A stretch of DNA of 64,000 bases from Myxocyprinus asiaticus (taxonomy: Eukaryota > Chordata > Actinopteri > Cypriniformes > Catostomidae), in NCBI RefSeq assembly GCF_019703515.2, contig NC_059374.1, positions 14,358,245 to 14,422,244 of the forward strand. The letters are read 5' to 3'. Shown in pieces: positions 47,200 through 59,842 of the stretch. A program made the translations under genes and the position numbers. How positions within the stretch are numbered: the stretch's first letter is position 1; every line of letters begins with the position of its first letter. A model generated the notes under the pieces. That model had not been told where the DNA came from. It made no database searches and was given only the letters and a program-made list of their open reading frames with translations.

Positions 47200-49430
47200 T
47201 GTTTGTTTTCAACAGGACGGCTTATGAATGGAGAGTGGAGTGATGACCAGGCTGGTGGAGCTTGCCATTCCTGTAAGCAGTGGAGTGGTGAAGAAGCTGG
47301 TTAGTGGGGCTATTGGAATGGTGGAGTGCTGGAGCTGGAGGAGTAATGGTGACACAATTTTTGGTTATTTTAACTCTGTCCTTCAGTACATTGGATTTGA
47401 AATGAAACAATGATTAGGAGTTTAAAATGCAGACTTTCAGCTTTAGTATGAGGGTATTATTTGGTCATCAAATTCAAAGTATCTGCAACCAAGTACTAAA
47501 TATGATTATTTTATTTAGGTTTATAGGAACTTGTGCAATAAATGTTGGTCCTCTGAAATTGGCAGTCTGTCAAATGTCTATAATTACTACATGGTTTACT
47601 TGATACATCTGAAAATACCAACAAATTTAAGCTGAGAGTTTGCACTTGAAGTCCATAGTCATTATTTAATTTCAGATTCAATGTACTGGACCTAACTGTA
47701 GGTGTGTACTCTCACTTTTGTAATCTCTACCTCATTAATAACTTTCGATGTGTATTTAATCTATGCCCTTCAATGTATTAACCTTAACACAGTTTCATCT
47801 TTCTTTACTACTCCCAGTTCTCTCCAGCAGCAACAGACTTGACTCAACACCTGGTCTCTTCTGTGGCCTATGACATGGTCTGCTTCCAGTGGTGTAATGT
47901 AACTAAGTACATTTACTCAAGTACTGTAAGTACACATTTGAGGTACTTGTACTTCAATTGGTTGCCTTGTTTATTTTGCACTATTAACCAAACTTCTTTA
48001 TTGTGTTAAATTGAGCAGTTGCTAACATTCATTGATATTCACTTGTTGTGCATGCTTATGTGAATGTCTTAACATAAGATAACATTAGGATGTGAGTAAC
48101 TATGACCACAGAAGCACAAGAAATATATTAATACATACATAGTGTAATTGTATTCTACGTTATGGGAGCAATCCCCCTTCCCTCCAAAATTAAACACAGA
48201 AAAACTGATTAATGCTGTCTCTCCATCACTCGCCAGAAAACATGCTATTATGAATGTAGTCATCCTAGTAAACAATATACATTATGCGTTAATATTTACT
48301 GAAAATTGTTGCAAATATAGTCGCTAGTGCTGTCTGTCCCGCTTAAACCCATTCAAACAGGTTGACAGTGCATATTTGTTTGGAGCTATTGACAGCTACA
48401 AGAACCACATGGTGGCAAGTTCAAAAAGTGTCGCAACTCTGTGTTTCAATGCTGCTGCATCTCGCAAGTCGACAAGGAACAACCACAACACAACACGCCC
48501 ATTTCAAGGAATGTGTCTGCCAAATGAATAAATGAGTAAATGAATGCCCACTTGGATAATAAATTGATTCCATTGCTAAAATAACTTTTAAAATTCTATC
48601 TAATCACTGTATGATTCATGTTGTCTTAACTGTGTAAATGGGCTATAACAAATAATAACTTTTAAATTATATCACATATTATATTATTAAACCGAAGATA
48701 TAAAAGTGAAATTAATCATTTCCCTGTTCTGTTTTCTCCAGTTAGCTCACAAGCAAACCGGTTAGCCTATTAGCTTAGCATACTGCTAGCTTCTTCTCCT
48801 CTTCATTTTCATCACATATCTGGTCACTGTTGCCACCTAGTGACACGGCAGTATAATTGTATTCATAAGAACTTTTAAGTTACGGTCTGTTTATTAATTT
48901 TACAAAGTTTTCATTTTTTTTAAATAATTTTTAATAGTGGTTAGGGTAAGGTAAAGGGGCAGGGGAAGATTTAGCTGTAGGGTTGCTGCAGCACTGCTAA
49001 TAAACACAACACACACAGTTATACACTGGATGTGACATCCAACTGTTGCAAGACGTCAGCATTTCTCTGGTTATTTAAATGGGGTGTAAATTGTAGTGGG
49101 TATGCCTTGACACAGACACTTCTCCTTCATCCTGGGGCTTCAGGGATCTCATAACAATAATATACACTTACAAACAGACATTATACAAAATAAGACCCTT
49201 CAAAGACATCTTTATTGGTGTACTCAAGTCAAAAAATTCATCATTTAAAGTATTTTTAAAAAACAACATCAAAAACACATTGCAGAGGAGAAAAAGAAAT
49301 ATGAGACAGAGACAGACAGAGAGCTAAACATAAATCAACAAAGACAAGTACTATATAATTACAATTATAATGATTATATTATATATATTATACTTATAAA
49401 TATATTATTGACTGTATTGAAATGGCCTGT
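47200..49430. other. Intergenic, repeat fragments only
   Basis: No exon-like frame. 47887-47960 begins cagtggtgtaatgtaactaa, the start of an abundant fish hAT-type non-autonomous repeat. 48937-48985 is another degenerate TTAGG-type tract. An AATAAA on the minus strand at 49211-49216 could serve the ppm1n transcript 1.3 kb upstream, but this is only a position match. Confidence 0.45.
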
Positions 49431-49431
49431 C

Positions 49432-50078
49432 TTAAAGAAATGTTCCAGGTTCAATACAAGTTGTGCTCAATCGACAGCATTTGTTGCATATTATTAATTA
49501 CCCAAAAAAAAAAAATATATATATTTTGACTCGTACCTCCTTTTCTTAAAAAATAAATAAATAAATAAATAAATCTTGGTTCCAGTGAGGCACTTACAAT
49601 GGAAGGGCAATTTTTTAACATTCACTGTTTCAAAAGTATGGCCACAAGACATAAAGGATATGCATGTAAATATGATTTTAGTGATGATACAATCACTTAC
49701 TAACCTTTTCTGTGTAAAGTTATAGACAATTTTACAACTTTGTTACCATGATGATGTAATATCAACAAACCCTAAAACCCAAAAACGACTGTGAAAATTA
49801 TGATTTTAACAACTTTACAGCTCAAATAATACACAAGTCTTAACAGAAGAATTAATGCAAGTACTTTTATAAAATTATATGCTTCACATTTCTGTTTAAA
49901 CCCTCCAAAAATGGACCCCATTCATTTCCATTATAAGTGCCCCTCTGAAACCCAGATTTTTGCTTTTTTTTAAAGAAAAGGAGGAACTAGACTAAACAAT
50001 TTTTTGTGGTAATCAACATTATGCCACAAATGCTGTCGACTGAGCTCAACTTGTACCGAACCCGGAATATTCCTTTAA
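49432..50078. mobile_element. TTAA-flanked palindromic MITE
   Basis: Bounded by TTAA at 49432-49435 and 50075-50078. The roughly 57-nt arms (left with caggttcaatacaagttgtg, right with tcaacttgtaccgaacccgg) are imperfect inverted repeats. No coding capacity. A half copy of the same family is at about 56640-56697. Confidence 0.75.
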
Positions 50079-50515
50079 GCGCATTTGTGCAAATCATAAA
50101 AACCTTGTCAGATAGTGCTAAACCTTTTTTTAACTTGGTTAACTGTAAAACAATCCAGAACCACAATATTACGTAAAAGGATTAATTGCAGAAGATTTAG
50201 AAAAATGAAATGTTAGTAAAGTGAAGTTATTTAAATAAAGTGAATGCATTCCACAAGAAGTACAATTTCTTTAACACAGTGTCTACTGTAGAATGCTTTG
50301 CCTTCATGGAAGTCTTTGATCATTTCACCATCTCTTTCCTCTTGCTGTTTCTATGTTTACAACAAACAGCATTGTACAGTTTGGCTAAACAGTTTGACCT
50401 CTTTAAAGCAGGTGGCACAGAAATGTCCTCCTTTCATTATTCTCCTCTGATTATTACGTCTACAGAGATACAAGGCTTGATTCCATTTCCAGGGTAACTG
50501 CCACTAGTTGGAATC

Positions 50516-50533
50516 CTACGAGCCGCCCATTTC
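50516..50533 (-). CDS. ppm1n: ppm1n terminal coding exon
   Basis: 18 coding nt after a ttatattag acceptor: EMGGS then TAG at 50518-50516. Very short, but the frame and acceptor fit the phase of exon 5. Least certain of the six. Confidence 0.6.
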   Translation of the reverse strand, partial: EMGGS

Positions 50534-53500
50534 CTAATATAAAAGTATACATGAGAATTATGTAATAAATGACTTTTCATGACTTTGACACCAAATAACT
50601 GCATGTGATTTTCTAATTAAATTGTTAAATTGTGTTGAATGAATCATTAACATTGTAATTCAAGAAAGATTTAACATGTGAAATAAGATTTCAAAGTTTC
50701 AGCACCTACCATCTGCTCAATAGATCTAAAGGCTGCTGAATATTTTTGATATGCGGCAATTATGCAATCTCTCCTGCAAAAGAAAGAAAAGAGTCAGAAA
50801 TGCGCAAGCATTTTGTCCACTGGAAATGTTTTTGGAAAGATGTATTTTCAATGTTTTTTCGGCTAAATGATCAACACAAAGGTACACAACAGTACATCAC
50901 ATACATATAGTGCATCTACCCTGAATATGGCCAGATGCTGTCCTTTCTTTCTTTCTTTCCTCCTTAACCATATCATTAATTAGTCATTATATCTACCCAA
51001 AAATGGCCACAAAACAATCATGTTTTCAGACACTGTACAGGACAAAAAAAAAAAAAAAAACAGGTACTTCTCACTTTCAGTACCACTCACTTGCATGAAA
51101 TGCCGCCACCTGGTGGAAGGCCCGGAATGTTCTCAGATGCCAGGAATTTCATCACGTAAAGCAGGTCAGGTTCCTTATCTTTAGCTCTGATAATGTGAAT
51201 GATCTCTGAGTAATGTGAAAGGAAAAGATACGATTATACAGAGAAACTCTTGACATTTTGGAGACTTTATATTATACACATCTGCTAGGAGGACTTCTGC
51301 ATCTAATCAGGCCTCTTTATAGTATCTGCAACATTTTATACAGAATGAAATGGTCCGTTTACCTTCCACTTTTTGCTCAATGATTTGCTCAAGCTCTGTC
51401 TCATGTTGCAGTGCCTCCAATTTAACCTTGGGGGCGCCATCGAAGCAGATGATGATGATGCTGATGTTGTCTAAACTTCCCTGGAAGATGTGAGAGACAT
51501 TTTAATAATCTAAAATTAAACAGAAGTCTAATATCAAAAGGATACTTTCTATAGAACTATTTCATACTATAGAACCTTTAAAACCTCATCTATCTAGAGC
51601 CTGTGTTCTATGTCTCAATTCATTCTTTGTAACTACGTGAATAGATTCTATAAAACCATCACAATGGACCATCCATAACATTTTATGAATTTTGTTTTTG
51701 TTTTATTGCACCAACATTTAAGTAAACATTGCTTAAAGATACTTTCTCACTTTGAGAAACTGAAGTAGCCATAAAAAAGTATTGTTTAACTTTATTTTTT
51801 AGCAAAAAAAAAAAAAACATTTTGTGACAAAAAGGTTATTTGTTTTTATTTATAAAGAGTTCTTTGAAGTTTGAAGAAAAAAACTGAGGCTTCTACATAG
51901 AATCCCAATGAATTTTTTTTTTTTTTTTTTTAAAGTGTAGATTACTTGATATTTTACTTTAAAGGGTCATGACATGCCTTTTCTTATTATTCATGTTCCT
52001 TGAGGTGAACTTATAATATTAGTAGTATTTTTTTGCACAAAAAAAAAAAAAAAAAACAGTCATATATTTGTAAAACATAATCCTTTTCCACCCTCATTCT
52101 GACCCTCTGTCAGAATGCTTGGTTTTGGTGCTGCTTCTCCTTTAAGACTTGACAGTACACGCCTCTATTATGATTGGCTCTCTGCTCTTGACTGACCTGC
52201 ACTCTCCTTGCCATCTCACTGCTCACCACTACTGAACGGGCTACGGAAGTGATAAAATAAACTAGGCGTTGTTGTGTTGTTGTGGAGGCAGTCAGATACA
52301 AATGTTTACCACAGTGTGACATCAAAATATGGAGGAAGTAGAGAACGAGTCATTTTGACGGCTTGTTTTCAAGAAATGCTCTTTTTGCGGTGAGGAGGAA
52401 GTTTTGAGTTCTGAAACTTACAGTATATGCTTTAATAGTACAATTACCACTTATATGTCAAAAGATCAAGGAACATTTGATTCTTCATGTCATGACCCCT
52501 TTAAAAAAGCCTGCCTAAAATGCCTAAACAATTTTTTTTTTAATCTCACAACAAATGCTATGATATTTTTCATGATATTATAATAGAATAGATAAATCTA
52601 TGTCAATAATACTAGAACACACTAAGAAATAGCAACACAATACACTACAATAGATGATTAAATATCCAACAGGAAGTGGTAGAGTTCAAGCAAGAATTCA
52701 GATCACTGTGTTCACAGACAGCTAATGCCAGTTCAGACTGGTTACAATCCAAAGGCTCTCTTGGCCTGGTCAAGTAGTTGGCATGGATCTCCCTGAACCT
52801 GAAGACTTAGACAGTCTGAAACTCACCCGTAATCCCCATCTATCTCTCTCTCTCTCTCTCTCTCTCTACCTGTCTTTCTTGTAATCATTCTATTTAAAGC
52901 GCAGTATCTTCATAAAGAACAGGTCAAGCTGTTTCTATTACGTGCATTGTAATCTTCCTCACTTTAACTTGCGGCAGGGAAATATCGCATTATATATTAC
53001 ATAACCTCAGAGTAACCTGTAATCATTTTACAAAGTTTTAGAAGGCTGCTTGTAAACATTATGTCTGGCAATTGATAAATACCAGATGACTTAATCAATC
53101 TCAGACTTGAGTCATTGACTCTGACCTGCATCATTAATGAACAAATGACAAGTGGCATAAAATAATGCTGTACTGAAGCCATGAAGTTTATAATGTGACA
53201 GGATTGATGGTACAGTGGCATTAATTTCCAGGGATCTTCTACTGCTTCGTCTTGCAAAGCCAGAAATTATGATGATGTCACAATAATAGAATACCAGTTA
53301 GTTATAAAGAAATAACCTATTTAAATTACTATGCATCAGTTTTCGCAAATGGTTGTACATACATGCTGGAAAATGTAGAGACAGACTGGAAAATATTAGC
53401 AAAATTATATTACATGTCTCCTTGCACATATCGCGACATTTCCTAGGTGAAATGTCCAATGTGTGTTTCTAAAAGCAAATAAAATTGTCACCTAAACAGA

Positions 53501-56500
53501 GGAGGTTTTAAGAATAATGCTCTATTAAGTTTTAAATCAACCAAAACTACCTACCCTAAGCCTTAAACCTTATCCTAACCGATAGTATCATAAAAAGCAA
53601 ATGTAACATGACAAACAAAATGAAACAACCACATCATTTTGCACATCTACAACACTTTTGACACACATGTGCAACACTCAGTTGAGCTACTGCAATATTA
53701 GAGGCTTGAACAAGCTTCTAAATAGAGTTGGTTATGTAATGCAGATGTTAAAATGTATCAGCATACAAATCATGCACATTAGTAAAAGAGCTTTTTGATG
53801 TTATAAGATAGCATTGTGTGAGGAACAGGGCAAAAAGTAATTGTTTATGAATAGATAATCTGCTGTTTTACTTGTAATTTGTGTAAAAGTGACAAAAATC
53901 GTTGTTTTAGCACATCTAGTGAGCACAAAGCATTGAATACTATATCCCACAAATTTAATGCAATGCACTAGGGATGTGCACGAGAAATCAATTAATCGAG
54001 TACTCGATCAGCTTTAAATATTCGATTAGTAAAATCACTACTCGAATATTGCAATTAGATTTTTCTATGTGCCTTTGCCTTTCCATGGGAAACAATTAAA
54101 TCTGCTTTTCTCGACTAAATCTTGCCATTACAACTCAATCCATTGGTTGGCACTGTGGATACTTGACGTTGTTAAAGGAACAGTTAAATACTGTAATTAT
54201 TTAAAGTGATTGTATCACTTTAAAAGACTTGGAATGTACAGTGTGTGCAAATGTTTTTTGTCATTTTTAAATAAGAAATGCAGGTTCAAACATTCAAGGT
54301 TGAATTTAAATTCTAAATTTCAAGTAATCGATTACTCATTTTCTTATGTGTTAGAGTACTCGACAACAAAATTACTCAGAATGCCCATCCCTACAATGCA
54401 CTCCACTTGATCTTCCAATTTCATTGGGAATAAACCAGCGATTTTAGCATCTTTATTTATTTTGTCTTTTCTTGACATTTTTACATTAAATTGGATTAAA
54501 AATACAAAAGACCTGATTGTATTTTCGAGACGATAACTGGATGGCACTCATATTTAACAACCAACATAATGTGGTCATGTGACAACATGGTCGTATACTA
54601 TTGTTTTAAATGTTTATCATTTCACCTTGCATACTGTTTCATATTCTTCTTACAACTACTACAATAATTGCTTGATGAGCTCAGTTTTCCTTTCGGTGTT
54701 GATATATTTTCTATTGAAACAGGATGTTTGGGTGGTATACAGTATATCAAAGGGCTTTATCCAAATAGGCTTTAGTTATGTCACAGCCATGGTGAGCCAT
54801 GATTGGCTACTTGTTAGTCAGGTGGTATTAGGGGAGGGACATTCTCATACTAGAAAGTATTTGATTGGACAAAAAGCAGTGATGCAGATGAATCATCTAT
54901 ATTTTTCATCAGATGGTACATATTAAATGTATATCTACTTAAGGTTAATGTTTACAACTTTGAGGAGTACACTAGCATATAGATGGCTTCAAAGCTGATA
55001 GACATGAACTTAAAGCCAAAAAAATAAAAAAATAAATAAAAGATACAGTAGGCAGTATCCATTATATACCGCACAGAATGCAGTTAGCAGTATGCTAGTG
55101 TTTAGAAGCGCTCGTTGCACTGGTGCTCAGTAAACATGTCTTTGTTTCCTAGCAGACTGTTTGAAAACCTGCCCACCCTGACGCCCTGAAGTTGCGTAGT
55201 AATCTATCATTTCAGTTGGAGTTTATAATTTTGGCAAGTGTTTGAAACTTTTGTGTGCAATAAGCAACAGATGGTCTGTAAACAGTCTGAGGGCATGCTG
55301 TCTGAGGCTGATTCACTATCTACTGCCAAAACCATCCGTTGAAACCAACCTTATATAGGCAGAGGTCAATGACCTGTGCACAGATGTCCCTCAGATCATC
55401 ACAGACCTGCAGGCGGTTGCGTACAAACGCACACAACTCCTCATTACCGATGGCATCCCAGACACCATCACATGCCACAACCAAGAACTCATCTTCTGGA
55501 GTCCTCTCCAGCTCGTACACCTCAGGTTCAGGTGACACCAACTGTTCAGTCTGAGTCCTCCATTCCACCTCCTTAAAGTCGAAATCGCCAAGACCCCGAG
55601 ACACGGCCAGTGAGCCATTGATGCGCTGCAGGGTGACGGATCCACCAGCATTCTGGATGCGCTCTTTCTCACGTGGGTTGAAGGGTTTGTGGTCCTCCGT
55701 GTAGAAGAACACCTGGCCATTCCGGCAGAGGAAGGTCCTTGAATCGCCGCAGTTGATGAAGTAGATGTTCCGTGGAGAGATCATAACAGCAGTTGCCGTT
55801 GAACCACTGTGGTCCCAGCACTCATTGCGGGCCTGGGTATGCATGTGGCTGTCAATGCCAAGGAAGCCATCTCTGATGCCGTCTTTGACCTGTTCTACAT
55901 CCTCACCCACCGTTACACCACCTGGTTATATAATCATACTGTTTAATCACAGGGTCAAACACCGTAACTTCTAAACAAGGCTCCTGACCTGACTTTCAAC
56001 CTGCTTGAGTGAAGCTTGTTACAGACTGACGGTTAAGCTTTTAGGCTAGTTTCTCTGACCATGATTAAGATTTGTTGCATTTTCTTGACATGAGGCTAAT
56101 GCATTAACTAATGTCAACCGATATTTTGGCCAAGCCTATTAATTAACTGAGATTATCTCTGTACATCAGTACACGGTTATCATCCTTGCTACAACGCTTT
56201 TAACGGCTTTTAAAGTTACGTTTAATTGACAAAATTTGTGATTCTTTAAAAAGAAGAAGCAAAAATCGCAGTTACAGTGGCACTTATAATGGAAGTGAAT
56301 GGGGCCAATTTTTGGAGGGTTAAATGGCAGAAATGTAAGGCTTAAAATATATGTTAATTCTTCTTTTAAAACGAGTGTATTATTTGAGCTGTAAAGTTTT
56401 TTTTGTAAAGTCAATTTAATGGTCATTTTAGGGTTTACGCGTTTTCATCGTTATGGCATGTAAGCGATTTTATCACACTAAAATCATGTTTACACGCATA

Positions 56501-57944
56501 TTCCACATCTCGTGGCTACACTTTTGAAACAGTGAGTATTTTAACGTTCACGGATTGGCCCCATTCACTTCCATTGTAAGTGCCTCACTTTTATTTAAGG
56601 TGTATTGTTTTTTCAATATTTACAGTAATCTAAATTATGCCACAAATGCTGTCAAACTTTATTTTAACTTGTATTGAACCTGGAATATTCCTTTATTTTT
56701 TATTGATTTCAAAGCTTTTACAAAGTTCAGCTTTCTGATTATCATTAAAAAGCACACAATGTTTGACCACTAGCCTTGAAGTGGTCTGTCTTGTTTTTGT
56801 CCAATCGCTTTTGGAAAATATGCTTTTTCCACCCAGTATTAAAAATGTGCCAATTTTAGTTGTTGACAAATTAATAATAATAATAATACAAAAGTTTTAT
56901 TCAAATATCTAGTTAGCAATGCATGCTAAGGCAATTATCACCTAGGGTTGCCAACTGTTAGCCGGGATATCCCGTATTATGGCCGAAATTAAGATGCTAG
57001 GACGACTATTGTCCTAGTGGTGAAACGCTGGAGGGGGACACCCCGCACCCCATCGGAAGGTTGATACAGCCTATATTGACAGAATCGTGTCCTGTATTGG
57101 AGCAATAAAATGCTGAAATGGAACCCCCATCATAGGGAAATTCACCAGGTGAAATTCTTGATCGTGCAGATTCCCACTGAGATGACCGAATTTTGCAATT
57201 CAAAGGTAAATGTGACCCCGCCTTAAGATTTTTTGAGTAGAGATGTGCTATTACTTTTTTAAGCGATCAGATTATAATTTGTACAATGGACAATAAAACA
57301 GGCAAATAAAATCCTTACATTCAAGGAGGAAACTGAGTCATACCTAGGGGCCAGAACATTGGGACCAGACTTGGGGGTGAGGTATTTTGATTATGGCCAG
57401 AAAGCAACAGCCTATCCCTCTGAACATCTTAACTTCTGTATAACAGCACCCTAGAAACCACCAAGATCACCCTAGCAGGAATAATGATTTTACTTTTGAA
57501 AAAAGCTTATTCTACAAAAAGGTTTAATTTGACTACCATATACTGTAGATTGTATAAACGGTGAGTACCTGTGTCAAGAATAAAATCCAACAGGTGTCTG
57601 GAGCAATACTGAGCCACCATCCTCCCCGCATGTCCATCATACACAGCAAAATAGCTCCAGTCTGGAAACCCATCAGCCATTTCTGGCATGCAGGTGTGGG
57701 CGTCCTCCATCTGGGCACGCCAGCCCTGCATACTGGCCATGGCGTAGTTAATGCCATATTTTGAGCCCCCCTCTTCTGTGTCCTTATTCAAAACTGGCAT
57801 CTGTAGGTAGGGGCTGGGAATGTCCTCTTCATTGTCAAAGTCATCCTTATCGGTTCCTGGGTGCCTTTGCCCACCCTTAAAGAAGAAGGTAACCATCTTC
57901 TCAGTTTCCTTCACCAGCTGCCTCAGGAAAGAGGGCACCTCCAT
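50516..57944 (-). CDS. ppm1n: PP2C-family protein phosphatase, PPM1N-like
   Basis: Mg/Mn-dependent Ser/Thr phosphatase. Six coding exons (57944-57569, 55921-55350, 51480-51363, 51205-51091, 50773-50710, 50533-50516) join with correct GT/AG borders and phases into 420 codons plus TAG. Binuclear-metal ligands are intact: E80-D81 in QMEDAHT, D103-G104 in YDGHAG, D277 in CDGVWD and D320 in GSLDN. The PPM1A/B/N-type C-terminal helical extension follows ([15 protein letters not shown]). The N-terminus (1-60) is specific to this gene. The start at 57944 has an excellent context (CACCATGG); an in-frame ATG 10 codons upstream is an alternative. The protein is closest in layout to PPM1A/B/N; the N assignment rests on GWRAQMED and the short C-terminus, and PPM1A/B paralogues are the alternative. 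All introns have clear acceptors; two contain MITEs. Confidence 0.88.
50710..50773 (-). CDS. ppm1n: ppm1n coding exon 5
   Basis: 64 nt, acceptor cttttgcag, donor GTAGGT, phase 2 to 0. Encodes [20 protein letters not shown] and M. The position matches the VI-x-E-VY helix of the family. Confidence 0.85.
51091..51205 (-). CDS. ppm1n: ppm1n coding exon 4
   Basis: 115 nt, acceptor tactcag, donor GTGAGT, phase 1 to 2. Encodes the C-terminal helical segment with [18 protein letters not shown], diagnostic of the PPM1A/B/N subgroup. Confidence 0.9.
51363..51480 (-). CDS. ppm1n: ppm1n coding exon 3
   Basis: 118 nt, acceptor cttccag, donor GTAAAC, phase 0 to 1. Encodes [19 protein letters not shown] and an acidic helix ending EQIIEQKVE. 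Contains the last metal-binding aspartate. Confidence 0.9.
51963..52500. mobile_element. TTAA-flanked MITE in ppm1n intron
   Basis: TTAA at 51959-51962 and 52501-52504. Terminal inverted repeats agggtcatgacatg and catgtcatgacccct differ by one base. 538 bp, non-coding. Confidence 0.75.
53640..53870 (-). repeat. SINE-like repeat (second copy at 63.72 kb)
   Basis: The reverse complement matches 63720-63930: shared cacacaatgctatctta, gcattacataa.caact and gtagctcaactga. The polymerase III box region is degenerate here. Confidence 0.6.
53969..54393. mobile_element. hAT-like MITE with 8-bp target duplication
   Basis: A 425-bp non-coding element with ends tagggatgtgc and gcccatcccta (one mismatch as inverted repeats), flanked by identical 8-bp repeats caatgcac at 53961-53968 and 54394-54401. 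An 8-bp duplication is the hAT hallmark. The interior is rich in cgagtactcga-type palindromes. Confidence 0.85.
55350..55921 (-). CDS. ppm1n: ppm1n coding exon 2
   Basis: 572 nt, acceptor aaccag, donor GTTGGT, phase 1 to 0. Carries [58 protein letters not shown] and [13 protein letters not shown], the core PP2C motifs in normal order and spacing. Confidence 0.9.
55922..57568. other. ppm1n intron 1
   Basis: 1.6 kb, no exon required. Contains a degraded half copy of the MITE family found at 49432-50078 (about 56200-56700) and a dispersed fragment near 56945-57200. Confidence 0.6.
57569..57944 (-). CDS. ppm1n: ppm1n coding exon 1
   Basis: Starts [10 protein letters not shown] and ends FILDT plus one base before GTACTC (phase 1). 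Holds the first two metal sites (MEDAHT, YDGHAG). The 5' UTR border could not be fixed. Confidence 0.85.
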
Positions 57945-59300
57945 GGTGCTGGCCCGCCTGGCTGTTCTCATGGCCACCTGGATTCTCCACTTGAGTCTCC
58001 TGCTAGTACTGCTCCTCAAATTCCTCTTCCTGGTCTTTGGAGGTGATCCTGTGCCTCAAATTGAGTTTGAGACAATAAACAAGCGGTGATGGCTGTACAA
58101 ATGGTGTGTTTTCAAAGCTTACCGTTGATTTGGTCACTCTTTGTATGCTAAAGAAATTTTTGTTTGTACAATAGCTCACTTGACTCTTTTGGTCCCCATG
58201 AAATCCATTGGGTAGAACTAACAGAAGCTTATGTTCTGAAGTCTCATGAATTCTGTGTGTTTATCACTTTTGCCAAGCACCTATCAAGCTCTGATTGGCC
58301 AATCTATTTATGTCCACTCATCCTTAGACACAAACGCTAGCTGCACTGTGTTCTGTCTCTCCCTACCTCTGTTTTACGCCATCATCTAATCCCTACTTCG
58401 TAATGTGCCTGGATTAGTTTGCAGATTCACATGCACTTGAAGAACCACACAGTGTTTCATAATGAGCATCCAAAGCATGGATGCATATTGTGTGTTACAT
58501 ATAAAATCCAGGGACAGGCAAACAGGATGGAATTTATTGGGACACTATATTGATATTGAGTCTTAGTGGGATGTGTCCAATTTTCAAACCCTCTTGTTTA
58601 TAAAAGTTTTTAATAATGTAAATGTGGAATATGCTACCAAATAGTAAGAGAAACATTTGGTACACATCCTGTGGATCTATAGTAAATTTAATATATAGAG
58701 AATAAAATGTGCACTTTTAAACAACATAATCCCATTCTTTAACTGTTTGCATCTACTTGATCTTAGAGTCACTAAGGGGCCATTCACACAAAAAGTGTTT
58801 GTGTGTCCATCTGTGCTGTGTTTTAATTGTCTTTGTAAACATGCTCTTGATGGATGTCTTTGACAGCTGCGCCGTGTCACACTGTTCATTCAGCGTTTCT
58901 CAAATTAGTGCCACATTTTTTTTATGGTGTGTCAAGTTTATAGAGCTTCAACTTTTAGAAATGCATCTTGTGTTCCATTCGTTGCACTGCGTCTATAACC
59001 CCCCCCCAAAAAACTTTCTGTCTGAAAGTTGTTCTACATAATGTATGTTTTATTTACTTCTTTACACTTGCCGTCAATGTATCCAGGTAAGGAGGTGCCA
59101 CACTTATATTCAGTACATCAGTACGATTGTGAGTGTGATATTGCTTTTTTAAACAACAGTTCTATAGACAAGAAATTAATATCAACTAACTTACATTTTA
59201 GACACAATATGGACAGTTGGTTAATCTCTTTGTTTTGCTGCCAAAAACCACACAAAGCCTAAGCAGGATCAATCATTGTGTGTCGCTGAGCTACACACAG
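57945..59300. other. Upstream of ppm1n; no gene seen
   Basis: The ppm1n 5' UTR and promoter should lie here or beyond. No TATA box or CpG island is obvious and no other exon was recognised. Confidence 0.4.
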
Positions 59301-59309
59301 ACTGACAGC

Positions 59310-59480
59310 ATGTCTGAAATGCCTTAAACACAGACAAGCAGAGTGATACAAACAGTGAAGCGCCCTAGTGCTGTTTTACTAATTATCAGCAATCTTGGAA
59401 CACCACGTGTCCAATCAGATTGGAGAACAGGAACTAACCGTTTAATGTGTATCATTATGTCCCCCCACTTATGAGAACCA
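59310..59480. repeat. Dispersed repeat (second copy at 63.0 kb)
   Basis: Shares gtgatacaaacagtgaagcg, then ccta/cgagtgctg, and ggaac.ggaactaac with 63000-63130 in the same orientation. Diverged copies; no coding. Confidence 0.55.
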
Positions 59481-59842
59481 CAAGTTGCCATATACATTCT
59501 TAATCCTCTGTATGTAAACATTGGGTTTCTCTGTAATGAATAGATAGATTAATGTAAATGCTGAATTGCTAAAGGAGGAATGGCTACCTGAAAGGTTGCA
59601 TAGCATGTCAGCATGTCTCTTAAGCTAATTGTCTTTATGAGTAATAGGAGTTGGCCTCCTTTGGAAGCCCTACTTCTTAGAAGGCTTGCAGATTATCTGT
59701 GTTTAAGTAGCACAAGTGTGGGATGTTGGACCAGAGCCATTCATACAAAATGACTGATTACATTGAGGCAGGGCATTGCAGGACTCTGACATTAAAACAA
59801 ACAGCTACATATCTAGAATTAGAATACAGGTGCCTCAGTATC

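Larger units (their letters stand above)
51481..55349. other. ppm1n intron 2
   Basis: 3.9 kb intron, no further exon required. Contains a TTAA-flanked MITE (51963-52500), a CT microsatellite (52843-52867), a SINE-like repeat (about 53640-53870) and a hAT-like MITE (53969-54393). Confidence 0.7.

Noticed and set aside
50938..52867. CRISPR-like or regularly spaced repeats
   Set aside because: The short repeats (ctttctttctttc, tctctctctc) are simple microsatellites; no spaced repeat array exists in the window.
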